A DNA stretch of 64,000 bases from Nocardia concava NBRC 100430 (GTDB lineage: Bacteria > Actinomycetota > Actinomycetes > Mycobacteriales > Mycobacteriaceae), in contig NZ_BAFX01000204.1 of NCBI RefSeq assembly GCF_000308815.1, positions 30,346 to 94,345 on the forward strand, given 5' to 3'. The first letter of the stretch is position 1. Each line of letters opens with the position of its first letter. A program made the position numbers and the translations under genes. The notes under the pieces were generated by a model. It did no database searches. It saw only the letters and a program-made list of their open reading frames with translations, and had not been told where the DNA came from. Positions 26,360 through 35,193 of the stretch are shown piece by piece.

Positions 26360-26707
26360 ATGATGACCAAGAAGATTCTGCTGCTCGCCACCGGATTCGC
26401 CACGGCCGCAACCGCCGTGGCGATCGCCGCCGCCCCGGCCTCGGCCGCACCGGCCGTGACCATCAAGGGCGCCAAGGACAACACGATCACCGCACGCGCG
26501 GCCGGCGCGCACCCCAACTCGGCCTGCACGCTGCACGATGTCTCGACCGGGAAATCGGTATCCGGCAAGGCCGCCGCGGACGGCACGGTCACGCTGGTGC
26601 TGACGAAGATGCGCCTTGGGCCCCACGCGGTCAATCTCACCTGCACCGCGCCCGATGGCAGCAAGCAGGTGCTGGCCGACCACCGCGCCGCGCCGATCAC
26701 TCGGTGA
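26360..26707 (+). CDS. Small secreted protein of Ig-like or beta-sandwich type
   Basis: The protein has 115 residues. A clear signal peptide (MMTKKILLLATGFATAATAV, ending near ASA) is followed by about 85 residues in alternating strands, with two cysteines (SACTLHDVST, NLTCTAPDGS) placed as for a disulfide across a small beta sandwich. The start with GAGGA six bases upstream was chosen among three clustered ATGs. Function unknown; it lies between DUF2076 and DUF418 in the same unit. Confidence 0.72.
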   Translation: MMTKKILLLATGFATAATAVAIAAAPASAAPAVTIKGAKDNTITARAAGAHPNSACTLHDVSTGKSVSGKAAADGTVTLVLTKMRLGPHAVNLTCTAPDGSKQVLADHRAAPITR

Positions 26708-26744
26708 GCCGGTCCGGGAATCGATCAACAGGAGCCGAGAACCC

Positions 26745-27956
26745 ATGGCGGACGCGATGAATACGCCGGTCGCCGCGCCCGGCGGCGGACGCATCGGCGA
26801 GCTTGACATCCTGCGCGGGTTCGCCCTCTACGGGATCGTCGTGGTCAATACCGTCATCGCAGCGACGGTATTGTTCGCGCCCGGCTGGGGCGCCGGCGAT
26901 CAGAGCTTCACGGGCGGCGGCGATTTGGATCGCATTTGCCAAGGCTTGGTGGACGCGTTGTTCACCGGCAAGTTCTATCTGCTGTTCGCGTTCCTGTTCG
27001 GCTACTCGTTCACCCTGCAGATGGCCGCGGCCGAGCGCGCCGGAGTCCCCGCGGTGCCACGACTGCTGCGCCGCAGTCTGGCGCTGTTCCTGCTCGGCCT
27101 GGCCCACGTGATGGCGCTGTGGGTCGGCGAGATTCTCACCCTGTACGCGGTGCTGTGCGTGATCCTGGTGGTGCTGCGCAAGATTCGGCCGCTGACCGCC
27201 CTCGTCACGGGGCTGCTGCTGTATCTCGGTTATCTACTGCTGATGTTCGTCCTCGGCGGCGACGCCATGTTCCGAAAGGACTCCGGCCTCGCCGGAAACA
27301 ACGGCTTCACCGGCAGTTTCACCGAAACCCTGCACGCGCAGCTGACCAGCGCCCCGCACTTCATGCTGCTCACCTGGCTCACCCAGGGTGTGCCCGCGCT
27401 GGGCATGTTCCTGCTCGGCCTGGCGGCCGGCAAGCGCCGCCTGTTCGAGGATCCGGAGCTGCTGCGGCGCTGGACATCCCGCGCCATGGCGCTGGGCTTC
27501 GGTGTGGGCGCACCGGTTTCGCTGCTCACCTTCGCGTACTCGGTGGAACGCGATGGCACACCCGCCTATTGGCCCCTCGTGCAGGAACTCGCCAACCCCT
27601 TCATGACTCTGGGCTACATCGCGGGACTGGTCGCGCTGACCCGCTCCCCGTGGGCCGCAGCTGTGGCCCGTTTGGCCCCGGCCGGTCGGATGGCGGCGTC
27701 CAACTACATCGGGCAATCGATCGTGATGATGCTCCTCTACACCGGCTACGGTCTGGCCCTGGCCGGAAAGGTTCCCGTCGCGGGAGTCGTCGCGATCGCC
27801 ACGGCGACCTTCGCCGCCCAGGTATGGCTCAGCGCGTGGTGGCTGCACCGCCACACCTACGGCCCGGTCGAGTGGCTGCTGCGGGCGGCGACGTATCTGT
27901 CGATTCCGGCATGGCGCAAGCCATCGACGTCGGCCACCAGCTCCCCGGCACAGTAG
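26745..27956 (+). CDS. DUF418 membrane protein (copy 1)
   Basis: This 403-residue protein has about ten membrane segments. The family opening RIGELDILRGFALYGIVVVN is followed by FYLLFAFLFGYSFTLQM, a conserved region RMAASNYIGQS and, at the C-terminus, YGPVEWLLRAATYL. The fold resembles OpgC/acyltransferase-3-like membrane proteins, but no reaction is established. A paralogue with near-identical blocks lies at 39297-40529 behind the same type of promoter. Confidence 0.85.
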   Translation: MADAMNTPVAAPGGGRIGELDILRGFALYGIVVVNTVIAATVLFAPGWGAGDQSFTGGGDLDRICQGLVDALFTGKFYLLFAFLFGYSFTLQMAAAERAGVPAVPRLLRRSLALFLLGLAHVMALWVGEILTLYAVLCVILVVLRKIRPLTALVTGLLLYLGYLLLMFVLGGDAMFRKDSGLAGNNGFTGSFTETLHAQLTSAPHFMLLTWLTQGVPALGMFLLGLAAGKRRLFEDPELLRRWTSRAMALGFGVGAPVSLLTFAYSVERDGTPAYWPLVQELANPFMTLGYIAGLVALTRSPWAAAVARLAPAGRMAASNYIGQSIVMMLLYTGYGLALAGKVPVAGVVAIATATFAAQVWLSAWWLHRHTYGPVEWLLRAATYLSIPAWRKPSTSATSSPAQ

Positions 27957-27974
27957 GCAGTACACTCCGCAACC

Positions 27975-28475
27975 GTGCAGCTACAGGCAAACGACATCTA
28001 CGGCGGCGTCGTCGGGACGGTGCTGGCCAGCGTCATCGTCGCGGCGATGCCGCTGGGCCAGAGCCCCCTCCACTCCGCGCTGTGGGTGGGCGTCAGCGTT
28101 GCCATCGCCGCGATCACCCGCAGCTACGGCCAGCACGTGTCCACCCACAGCATCGACTCACAGTCGGGCTTCTGGCTGGACCTGGGCCGCACCCTCCTCA
28201 CCGGCATCCCCCTCATGATCGCCTGTGTCCCCACGATTCTCCTGCTGATCCTGGCTCACCTGCGGCAGTGGCCCGACGACATCGTCCGCTCCGACGGCTC
28301 GGTGACCTCCGGCTTCACCACCTGGACCATGGTGCTGAACATGATCCTGCTCTTCGTTTGGGGCGTGCTGGCCGCCCGCAGCGGTGGCTACACCCGCTGG
28401 CGAGCAGCCGCGATCGGCGTGGGCAACACCGCGCTCGGCCTGGCCGTATTCATGGTCAACATCCTCATCCGATAG
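27975..28475 (+). CDS. Small integral membrane protein
   Basis: The protein has 166 residues with four hydrophobic segments and short loops, starting MQLQANDIYGGVVGTVLASV from GTG, 18 bases after the DUF418 stop. No characterised family is recognised. It is probably the last gene of the P6 unit. Confidence 0.65.
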   Translation: MQLQANDIYGGVVGTVLASVIVAAMPLGQSPLHSALWVGVSVAIAAITRSYGQHVSTHSIDSQSGFWLDLGRTLLTGIPLMIACVPTILLLILAHLRQWPDDIVRSDGSVTSGFTTWTMVLNMILLFVWGVLAARSGGYTRWRAAAIGVGNTALGLAVFMVNILIR

Positions 28476-28511
28476 CACCGCCCCGTCCACGCGGACAGCA
28501 GCGGGCCCGGC

Positions 28512-28901
28512 TCACAGCCAGGGCACTCCCGCTCGCAGCAGCACGTTCGCGTAGGGCCGTGCCTCGCCGGTACGGACTACGAAGCGGCAGTCGGCGATTC
28601 GCGCCTTGAAGCCGGTGTGATCGAGCAATTCCGGGGAGAGACGGCCAGCGAGGAATGTGGCGGCTTCCGGGTTGTGGTCGGTCACGTCGCGGCTGGCCCA
28701 GGCCGCTTCCACGGTGACCTCGGTGAGGATGAGGTCGAGTATCGGCTCGAAACGCGGGAAGCCGTAGCTGATTCCGAGGTCGATGACCGGCACGCCGACC
28801 GGCACCGGGAGCCCGGAGTCGCTGACGGCGAAGAGGTCGGTGTGGCGGAGATTGGTGAGGGCCGACTGCAGGTCGGCATGGATGATCCCGGAGGTACGCA
28901 T
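28512..28901 (-). CDS. rbsD: D-ribose pyranase
   Basis: The protein has 129 residues. It has the RbsD pattern: an early HADLQSALTNLRHTDLFAV, then VGVPVIDLGISYGFPRF, HTGFKARI and the closing RTGEARPYANVLL, which supplies active-site residues. RbsD interconverts pyranose and furanose ribose before phosphorylation. AAAGGAA precedes the ATG. It is the last gene of the ribose operon. Confidence 0.9.
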   Translation of the reverse strand: MRTSGIIHADLQSALTNLRHTDLFAVSDSGLPVPVGVPVIDLGISYGFPRFEPILDLILTEVTVEAAWASRDVTDHNPEAATFLAGRLSPELLDHTGFKARIADCRFVVRTGEARPYANVLLRAGVPWL

Positions 28902-28931
28902 CGGTCGAATTCCTTTGGTGGACAGCGCGGA

Positions 28932-29873
28932 TCAGGCGAACTCACGGGCCGGTGGGACGGCGGAGAGCGCGGCGGTGATCCGGTCGCGGGTCGGGTAGGC
29001 GGTATGGGTGCCGGCGGCCTGGACGGCGAGCGCGGCGGCCGCGGTCGCGAAGGCGACCCCGGAGGGCAGATCGCCGCCCTCGGCGAGCGCAGTGGCGAGC
29101 GCACCGACGAAGGCGTCTCCGGCCCCGGTGGAATCGGTCGAATGAATCCGGGGCGCGGGCTGATGACCGCCCGCCACCGTCGACGGACCGTCGCGCCGAA
29201 CCCAGACGGCTCCGGCCGCGCCCAGCGTGGCGACCACCGCGGGGACACCGTCCAGGCACAGGGCACGCGCCTGATCGAAGGCCTGCCGCGGCGTCGTGGC
29301 CACCTCGCCGGTCAGACCGGCCAGCTCGGATTCGTTGACTATCAAGGGATCACATCGGCGCAGCAACTCCGCGGGCAGGCTGGAGGCCGGTGCGGCATTG
29401 AGTATGAACCGCCGCGCATGCCGGGCGGTCCACCGCACCACCCGGACCGGCACCTCCAATTGCGCCACCACCACCTCGGCGGCCGCGATCAACTCCGCCG
29501 CCACCGAAGAGTCGAGCTCCGCGTCGGACTCCCATCGGAAGTTCGCGGCGGGATCGACGACGATCTGATTCTCACCCGCGGCGACGCTGATGTAGGCCGT
29601 GCCCGTGCGAGCACCGGGTACCTCCACGACCGCCTCGAGCCCGACGCCGTACTCGCACAGCGATTTCCGCAAGGAGGGATCCGGGTCCTCACCGACCCTG
29701 GCCACGAATTCGACCTGCCCGCCGGCCTTGGCCGCGGCAACCGCCTGATTGGATCCCTTGCCGCCCAGGTTGGTTCGCGTCTCGGCGGCGAGGATCGTCT
29801 CCCCGGGGCCGGGCAACCGCGACACTTCGCACACCACGTCGTGATTGACCGACCCGAGCACCACCACCGTCAC
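28932..29873 (-). CDS. rbsK: Ribokinase
   Basis: The 313-residue PfkB-family kinase has the GGKGSNQAVAAAKAG sugar-binding block, a VNESEL motif and the ATP/anion-hole motif STGAGDAFVGAL with the catalytic Asp. It starts with GTG overlapping the end of rbsA by four bases. It converts cytoplasmic ribose to ribose 5-phosphate. Confidence 0.93.
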   Translation of the reverse strand: MTVVVLGSVNHDVVCEVSRLPGPGETILAAETRTNLGGKGSNQAVAAAKAGGQVEFVARVGEDPDPSLRKSLCEYGVGLEAVVEVPGARTGTAYISVAAGENQIVVDPAANFRWESDAELDSSVAAELIAAAEVVVAQLEVPVRVVRWTARHARRFILNAAPASSLPAELLRRCDPLIVNESELAGLTGEVATTPRQAFDQARALCLDGVPAVVATLGAAGAVWVRRDGPSTVAGGHQPAPRIHSTDSTGAGDAFVGALATALAEGGDLPSGVAFATAAAALAVQAAGTHTAYPTRDRITAALSAVPPAREFA

Positions 29874-30637
29874 GAGGCCGCCTCCGCGACGGTATCGAGA
29901 TTGCCGGGCGCCGCGCCGGTGATGAGCGCGACCAGCCGGTCGCCATCCACCTCGTCGATGCGGTGGGCGGCAACAGATCTGCCGCGCCGCAGCACCACCA
30001 CATTGTCACAGATGCGCATGACCTGATCGAGGTCGTGACTGATGATCAGCACGGTGATGCCCCGCTCGCGCAGGCCGCGCACCAGCTGTTCCACAGCGGC
30101 GGTCTCGCGCACGCCGAGGGCGGCGGTCGGCTCGTCCATGATCACCATGGACTTGCCCCACGCCACCGCGCGCGCGATGGCGATGCTCTGGCGCTGGCCA
30201 CCGCTCATCCGGCGCACGGTGGAACGCACCGACGGCACGTCCACATCCAGCTCGCGCAGGATCTCGCCGCTGCGGGCGATCATGGCCCTGCGATTGACAA
30301 TGCCCAGCGGATGGACAAGCTCCCGATTGAGAAACAGGTTCTGCCACACGGTCAGATCGTCGATGAGCGCGAGATCCTGATAGACGGTCTCGATGCCCAT
30401 GCGCCGGGCGTCCTCGGGCGAGCGTAGCCGGACCGGCTCGCCGCGGAACAGGATCTGCCCGGTATCGGGTGACTGCACACCGGTGAGGCAGCGCACCAGG
30501 GTAGATTTGCCCGCGCCGTTGTCACCGACCAACGCGGTGACCTCACCCTCCGGAATCGTCATGGTCACCCCGGCGAGCGCCCGCACCGAATCGAACGATT
30601 TGGTGAGATCCCGGGCCTCCAACAGCGGAATCGTCAT
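29870..30637 (-). CDS. rbsA: Ribose ABC transporter ATPase, single domain
   Basis: The protein has 255 residues. Motifs are Walker A GDNGAGKST, Q-loop TVYQDLALIDDLTVWQN, signature MSGGQRQSIAIARAV and Walker B MVIMDEPTAAL. The QDLALIDDLTV loop is typical of CUT2 sugar ATPases. Escherichia coli RbsA has two fused nucleotide-binding domains; this one has only one and would have to act as a homodimer. Nine bases separate it from rbsC. Confidence 0.88.
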   Translation of the reverse strand: MTIPLLEARDLTKSFDSVRALAGVTMTIPEGEVTALVGDNGAGKSTLVRCLTGVQSPDTGQILFRGEPVRLRSPEDARRMGIETVYQDLALIDDLTVWQNLFLNRELVHPLGIVNRRAMIARSGEILRELDVDVPSVRSTVRRMSGGQRQSIAIARAVAWGKSMVIMDEPTAALGVRETAAVEQLVRGLRERGITVLIISHDLDQVMRICDNVVVLRRGRSVAAHRIDEVDGDRLVALITGAAPGNLDTVAEAAS

Positions 30638-30645
30638 GTCCTGCC

Positions 30646-31620
30646 CTACTTTCGGAAGCGGGAGATGCCCGCGGCGAGCAGCAGCACCGCGCCGACCGCG
30701 ACCGGCTGGAAGTACTGCGAGATACCGAGAATGGTGAACCCGTTGATCAGCGAGGTGAAAAGCACTGCACCGCAGACCGTTCCGAGCACCGACGCCTTGC
30801 CGCCGGACAGCGAGGAACCGCCGAGCACCACGGCGGCGATCGAGCTCAGCAGATAGGTGGTCTGCAGCGAGGGATCCGCGCCGCCATTGCGCGCGACCAG
30901 CATGACACCGGCTATGCCGCAGAGCAATCCGGACATGGCGTAGGCGAACAGCCGAATCCGGTTCACCGCGATACCGGTATCGCGGGCGGCCTCCAGGCGG
31001 CCGCCGGTCGCCAGCAGGTGGGTGCCGATCCGGGTGCGGAAGATGATCCCCGCCACGACCAGCGCCGCCAGCAGTGCCAGCAGCCAGAACCAGCGCACGG
31101 GACCGACACCGTCGAGCGCGAGTGTCTGCAGGAACCGCGAACTCACCGCTTCGGTATTGCCGTGGGTCAACAACAGCGTGATGCCGTTGAGCACACTCAA
31201 CATGCCGAGGGTGACCACGAAGTCGGTCATCCCCAATCGCCCCACCAGCAGACCGTTGATCACGCCGACCGCCAGCCCGCCGAGAACCGCGGCGGCGACA
31301 CCGACCGGCAGCGCATAGCCGTGGGCGGTGAGATACCCGAGAATCGCTGCGGCCCAAGGTAGATTGGCCCCGACCGACAGATCGATTCCACCGGCGGTGA
31401 TGGCGAACTGCTGACCCAGCGCCAGCACGGTCAGAATGGTCGAGGCGACCAGCAGATCGCCGATATTGTCCAGAGTCAGGAAGTACGGGGTGGCGATGAA
31501 GAACGCCACCCACAGCACCACCAGCGCCAGCGGAGCCGCGAATTCCGCTATCCGGGAGAGGATCTCCGCACGCCCGGCCCGCTCACGGGGGCCGGACGGC
31601 GCGACTGCGGTTGCCGTCAC
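30646..31620 (-). CDS. rbsC: Ribose ABC transporter permease
   Basis: The protein has 324 residues with eight to ten membrane segments. It carries the CUT2 signature (LGQQFAITAGGIDLSVG) and the late GGSSLSGGKASVLGTVCGA. The start overlaps the rbsB stop by four bases. It forms the channel used with RbsA and RbsB. Confidence 0.92.
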   Translation of the reverse strand: MTATAVAPSGPRERAGRAEILSRIAEFAAPLALVVLWVAFFIATPYFLTLDNIGDLLVASTILTVLALGQQFAITAGGIDLSVGANLPWAAAILGYLTAHGYALPVGVAAAVLGGLAVGVINGLLVGRLGMTDFVVTLGMLSVLNGITLLLTHGNTEAVSSRFLQTLALDGVGPVRWFWLLALLAALVVAGIIFRTRIGTHLLATGGRLEAARDTGIAVNRIRLFAYAMSGLLCGIAGVMLVARNGGADPSLQTTYLLSSIAAVVLGGSSLSGGKASVLGTVCGAVLFTSLINGFTILGISQYFQPVAVGAVLLLAAGISRFRK

Positions 31621-32639
31621 TTGCTCAGTAGCCCTTCGATCGGGTTGTCGAAGGCGACGATCGGGCGCGGGAACGCCGAGATCTGCTGTTCGACATTGTC
31701 TTTGCCGATGAACGCGATGGGGGCTACCACCCGCTCGGGTACCTTCTTGCCCTGGTGCTGCGCCAGGCAGCCCTGCACCGCGAGTTGGCCCTCGGCGTAG
31801 GGGTACTGGGTCACCGTGCCGAACAGCGCGCCGGTTTTGACCGCCTCGAGCGCGGCCTGAATGCCATCGACGGAGATCACCTTGATCTGCCCCGACTTAC
31901 CGGCGTTCTTGATCGCCTGTGCCGCACCGAGTCCCATGGTGTCATTGGCGGAGAAGATGCCGGTGATATCGGGATGCGCGCGCAGGATCGCCTCGGTGAC
32001 CTGAAGGCCCTTGTCCTGCTCGTAGTCGGCGGGGGCCTTCTGTACGATCTCGAGCTTGCCCGCCACGGCCTCGCTGAAACCCTTGTCGCGGTTGATACCG
32101 TTCTGTTCGCCCGCGATACCTTGCAGGATGACGACTTTCCCGCTGCCGCCCAGGGCCTCGAGCATCTTCTGCCCAGCGGTCCGACCGGCATCGAGATTGT
32201 CGGAGCCGATGAAGCTGGCGTAGGAGACGCCCGCAGCCTCGGAGGCCTTCGCATCGATCTGGGTGTCGAGGTTGAGAATCGGAATCTTCTTACGCGCCAC
32301 CGCCGTCAGCGGTGTGATGACGTTCGTGCCGTTGACCGGGACCACGCCGAAGCAGTCGTAACCCTGTGCGGCCATGGTGGAGATCTGAGCGTTCTCGCCG
32401 TCGGCGTCGGTTTCGGACTGCCCCGCCTGCACGGTGACCTTCACCCCGAGCTTCGCTCCCTCGGCCATCGCACCGTCGCGCAGGGCCGCCCAGTACGGGT
32501 TGGTGAAATTCCTGGTGACTATTGCGATCTTGAACTCCTGGGGGCCGGAATCCCCGCCTCGGCCGCAGCCGGTCACCAGTGTGGCGACCGTGCCGATCAG
32601 GGCGAAAGGTATCAGCGCTCGGCGAAATCGTGCGTGCAT
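31617..32639 (-). CDS. rbsB: Ribose/sugar-binding lipoprotein
   Basis: This 340-residue protein has a lipobox LVTGC (Cys25) and a periplasmic-binding-protein type I fold: IAIVTRNFTNPYWAALRDGA, FGVVPVNGTN, a DNLDAGRTAGQKMLEALGG hinge region and ITGIFSANDTMGLGAAQAI. It is the first gene of the operon and starts 29 bases from the double operator. Ribose as ligand is inferred from rbsK and rbsD. Confidence 0.9.
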   Translation of the reverse strand: MHARFRRALIPFALIGTVATLVTGCGRGGDSGPQEFKIAIVTRNFTNPYWAALRDGAMAEGAKLGVKVTVQAGQSETDADGENAQISTMAAQGYDCFGVVPVNGTNVITPLTAVARKKIPILNLDTQIDAKASEAAGVSYASFIGSDNLDAGRTAGQKMLEALGGSGKVVILQGIAGEQNGINRDKGFSEAVAGKLEIVQKAPADYEQDKGLQVTEAILRAHPDITGIFSANDTMGLGAAQAIKNAGKSGQIKVISVDGIQAALEAVKTGALFGTVTQYPYAEGQLAVQGCLAQHQGKKVPERVVAPIAFIGKDNVEQQISAFPRPIVAFDNPIEGLLSK

Positions 32640-32667
32640 CGTTGAACGACCTCATGTGGTTCGTAGT

Positions 32668-32697
32668 ATCAACTCGTGTTGATCAACACGAGTTGAT
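32668..32697. promoter_or_regulatory. Double LacI-type operator between rbsB and its regulator
   Basis: A perfect 30-bp palindrome without spacer. It is composed of two 16-bp imperfect palindromes, ATCAACTCGTGTTGAT (32668-32683) and ATCAACACGAGTTGAT (32682-32697), which share two bases and are each other's reverse complement. Each has the ATCAAC-N4-GTTGAT format with a central CG typical of LacI proteins. It lies between the divergent rbsB and lacI genes. Confidence 0.75.
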
Positions 32698-32790
32698 GAG
32701 TAGTGTGTGACGTGGGTCATGTGCTGTCAAGCCCAGTTCGGTGGATGACCGGTTCGATGCTTAGATGTTGCGCGACAAGGAGATAACTCG

Positions 32791-33795
32791 ATGGCAGTCA
32801 CCCGGGCCGATGTGGCTCGACTGGCGGGTACATCGCCCGCGCTGGTCAGCTACGTGCTCAACGGCGGGCCACGTCAGGTCGCCCCCGCGACCCGGGCGCG
32901 CATCGAAGCCGCCATCGCCGAACTGGGCTACCGGCCCAATATGTCCGCGCGGAGCCTGCGCACCAACCGTGGTCACGCGCTCGGCATGGTGATACCCGAC
33001 GGCGCCAACCCGTTCTTCGCCGAACTCGCCGCCATCATCGAGGCAGCCGCCTTCGCGCGCGGCTATCCCTTGTTCGTCGGCAACGCCGCCGGAGATCCGG
33101 CCCGTGAGCAAGCCTATGTCCGCTCGTTCATCGACCGGCGCGTCGAAGGGCTGCTGGCGATCTCCTCGGCATGGGAGACCGGGATCGCCGATGCCTGCGA
33201 TCAAGCGGGGATGGCTCTGGTCGCCCTGGACCGCATTATCGACCCGAACCGTTGCACCCACGTGCTCTGCGATTCGGTCGTGGGGGCGGAGCAAGCCGTG
33301 GCACACCTCATCGGCCACGGCCACCGCCACATCGCGTGTCTGAGCGGACCGCATGTCTCCACCGCCGAGGAACGAGTGCAGGGGTATCGAAATGCCTTGG
33401 CGGCAGCCGGATTACCCGAGGGCGCGATCGTGCGCACCGATTTCGGCGGCGCTGCCGGCTATCGGTCTCTCGCCGAATTGACCGGCGGCCCGCTAGCGCC
33501 GACGGCCATCTTCGTCACCAGCGATCTACAAGCCATGGGTTTGCAGCGCGCCGCCTACGATGCGGGGCTACGGGTCCCCGACGATCTCGCGGTGGTCGCC
33601 TTCGACGGCATCGAATACTCCCGATACACCCGCCCCGGTTTGACCACCATGGTCCAACCCACCCGCCAGATGGGCGAACTGGCGGTGGATCTGCTGCTCG
33701 AGCAGATCGAAGGCCGCGCGCCCGAACCGGGGGTCATCCGGCTGCCCGCCGTACTGCGCACCGGCGGTTCCTGCGGCTGCGCCGACGATTTCTGA
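32791..33795 (+). CDS. rbsR: LacI-family regulator of the ribose operon
   Basis: This 334-residue LacI-type protein has a helix-turn-helix ADVARLAGTSPALVSYVLNG and hinge YRPNMSARSLRTNR. The sugar-binding domain has MVIPDGANPFFAELAAIIEA and FDGIEYSRYTRPGLTTM. It ends with an unusual Cys-bearing GGSCGC. It is transcribed away from rbsB across the double operator, the usual arrangement for a local ribose repressor. Confidence 0.87.
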   Translation: MAVTRADVARLAGTSPALVSYVLNGGPRQVAPATRARIEAAIAELGYRPNMSARSLRTNRGHALGMVIPDGANPFFAELAAIIEAAAFARGYPLFVGNAAGDPAREQAYVRSFIDRRVEGLLAISSAWETGIADACDQAGMALVALDRIIDPNRCTHVLCDSVVGAEQAVAHLIGHGHRHIACLSGPHVSTAEERVQGYRNALAAAGLPEGAIVRTDFGGAAGYRSLAELTGGPLAPTAIFVTSDLQAMGLQRAAYDAGLRVPDDLAVVAFDGIEYSRYTRPGLTTMVQPTRQMGELAVDLLLEQIEGRAPEPGVIRLPAVLRTGGSCGCADDF

Positions 33796-33837
33796 CACTC
33801 CGATACCGAAAACTCATCGGCAGCACGGAGATCGACG

Positions 33838-34266
33838 AGTTTCCAGCCACCGGGCAGTCGATGGTGCAGCTCGTTGTCGGCTTGGGCGATGGCGAGGTCG
33901 AGAATATGTGGGGTCCGCTCGGCGGCACCGGATGGCGCGAACATGACCCCTACCCCGAATGCGGCTCGCCTACCAGATCTCCCCATGTATATCTCCAGCG
34001 GAACCGGTCTGCCGGGCATTCACGACGCCTTGGCCGACCCGAGCGTCGATAACAACGACAAGCTTCTCGAAGATCAGCTGGTGCTCGGTGGCGGTATCGA
34101 AGCGGCCGCGAACTATTGCACGAGAAAGCTCTCCGAACGCACCACGCAACTCGGCCGCACGAACATCACCTACAACTTCCGCCCGACGGGCACGCATTCG
34201 TGGGGCTACTGGGAAGACGATCTCCATCAATCCTGGCCCATGCTGGCCGAGACGATGGGGCTTTGA
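33838..34266 (+). pseudogene. Antigen-85-like esterase/mycolyltransferase, C-terminal remnant
   Basis: The remnant reads FPATGQSMVQLVVGLGDGEV, then NMWGPLGGTGWREHDP. After a one-base insertion near 33950 it continues as TPNAARLPDLPMYISSGTGL and ends THSWGYWEDDLHQSWPMLAE, with the catalytic His. This is the C-terminal half of the corynebacterial mycolyltransferase/esterase family. The signal peptide and nucleophile serine are missing. Confidence 0.75.
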
Positions 34267-34291
34267 AGCTCCGAGTCGGCGGTCGACACTC

Positions 34292-34999
34292 TCAGTCGGC
34301 AGCGCCGCCACGCGTGTTCTCCGAGGACAGCGCGACAGCGAAGGCCATCATCCACAGCGAGATCGAGCCAACCTGCACGCGCTGGGCAATACCGAGCGCG
34401 AAATGCCCGGACAGATTGTCGCCCACCAGCATCCACAGCGTCGCCAGTATGCCGACCACCAGGGCGGCGAGCCCTGCCGTCCGGACCACGGGCCAGCATC
34501 CGGATCGACGAGCGAAGCCGGTGAGGACGAAAGCGGCGACCGCGATCGAGGTGACGGCGAGGGTGCTGGTGAACGCGTGCGGCTGATGCAGCTGCGGAAA
34601 CAACTCGCGACCCGCGCCGCAGATCCGTCCCGGCGGGCAGGCGCGCAGCGGCAACAGCGTATCGGCGATCGTGGCGGCGCCGAAGCACAGCAGCGCCAGC
34701 CAGCCGATCGTGGTCCACGACCGCCACGGCCCGCGCACCAGCCCGCACACCGCGGCGAACGCGGCCATCGCCCCGGCGATCTGTTCTGCCGTCGCGAAGG
34801 CGCGGCGGTGCGGCTTGCCCTCGGCGTAGAGCTCGCTCAGGAACGAATTCGCCGGATCCACACCGGTATTTAGGACGCTCTCGAGTACCCAGGAGCTGTA
34901 GCAGGTTCCGGCGACGAGCAATGCCACGGCCGCCAGCCGCATGGCGATCGAGGAGTGGCGGCCGGTCTCGACACCGGTGGCGTCCTGGTCAGCGGACAT
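34292..34999 (-). CDS. DUF998 membrane protein
   Basis: The protein has 235 residues and six membrane segments. It has the DUF998 landmarks: a first-loop SFLSELYAEGKPHRRAFA, LPLRACPP after helix three, and HQPHAFTSTLAVTSIA. Family members are uncharacterised. It follows the kinase gene on the same strand after a 195-bp gap that holds its own copy of the direct-repeat promoter. Confidence 0.82.
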   Translation of the reverse strand: MSADQDATGVETGRHSSIAMRLAAVALLVAGTCYSSWVLESVLNTGVDPANSFLSELYAEGKPHRRAFATAEQIAGAMAAFAAVCGLVRGPWRSWTTIGWLALLCFGAATIADTLLPLRACPPGRICGAGRELFPQLHQPHAFTSTLAVTSIAVAAFVLTGFARRSGCWPVVRTAGLAALVVGILATLWMLVGDNLSGHFALGIAQRVQVGSISLWMMAFAVALSSENTRGGAAD

Positions 35000-35023
35000 A
35001 CCGCACGAGTCCGATCACCTTGC

Positions 35024-35145
35024 GCATCAACCACTCCCGTAGCTCAAGGCCATCCGCCGAGTCGGCGGTCTTCGCCCCAGCGTGGACCGAGATCTGTCGC
35101 CTCCGGTATCCGCCACGCGGCTGGCCCTGGCCCGTCACCCGGCGG
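35024..35145 (-). promoter_or_regulatory. Direct-repeat promoter P7 (toward DUF998)
   Basis: On the minus strand GACTCGGCGGATGGCC lies about 17 bp ahead of a poor -10 candidate and about 50 bp before the ATG. A weak distal word (GCTGGGGCG) is about 21 bp further up, and another copy (CCCGCCGGGTGACGGG) lies near 35140. It is a diverged family member. Confidence 0.4.
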
Positions 35146-35193
35146 GAATTTCAGTTCCGCGAAGGACTCGGGCATCACCGGTGGCCGAGCCGG

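Noticed and set aside
32719..32790. A riboswitch or attenuator in the leader of rbsR
   Set aside because: No stable multi-helix fold or terminator stem was found. The double operator explains the region well enough.
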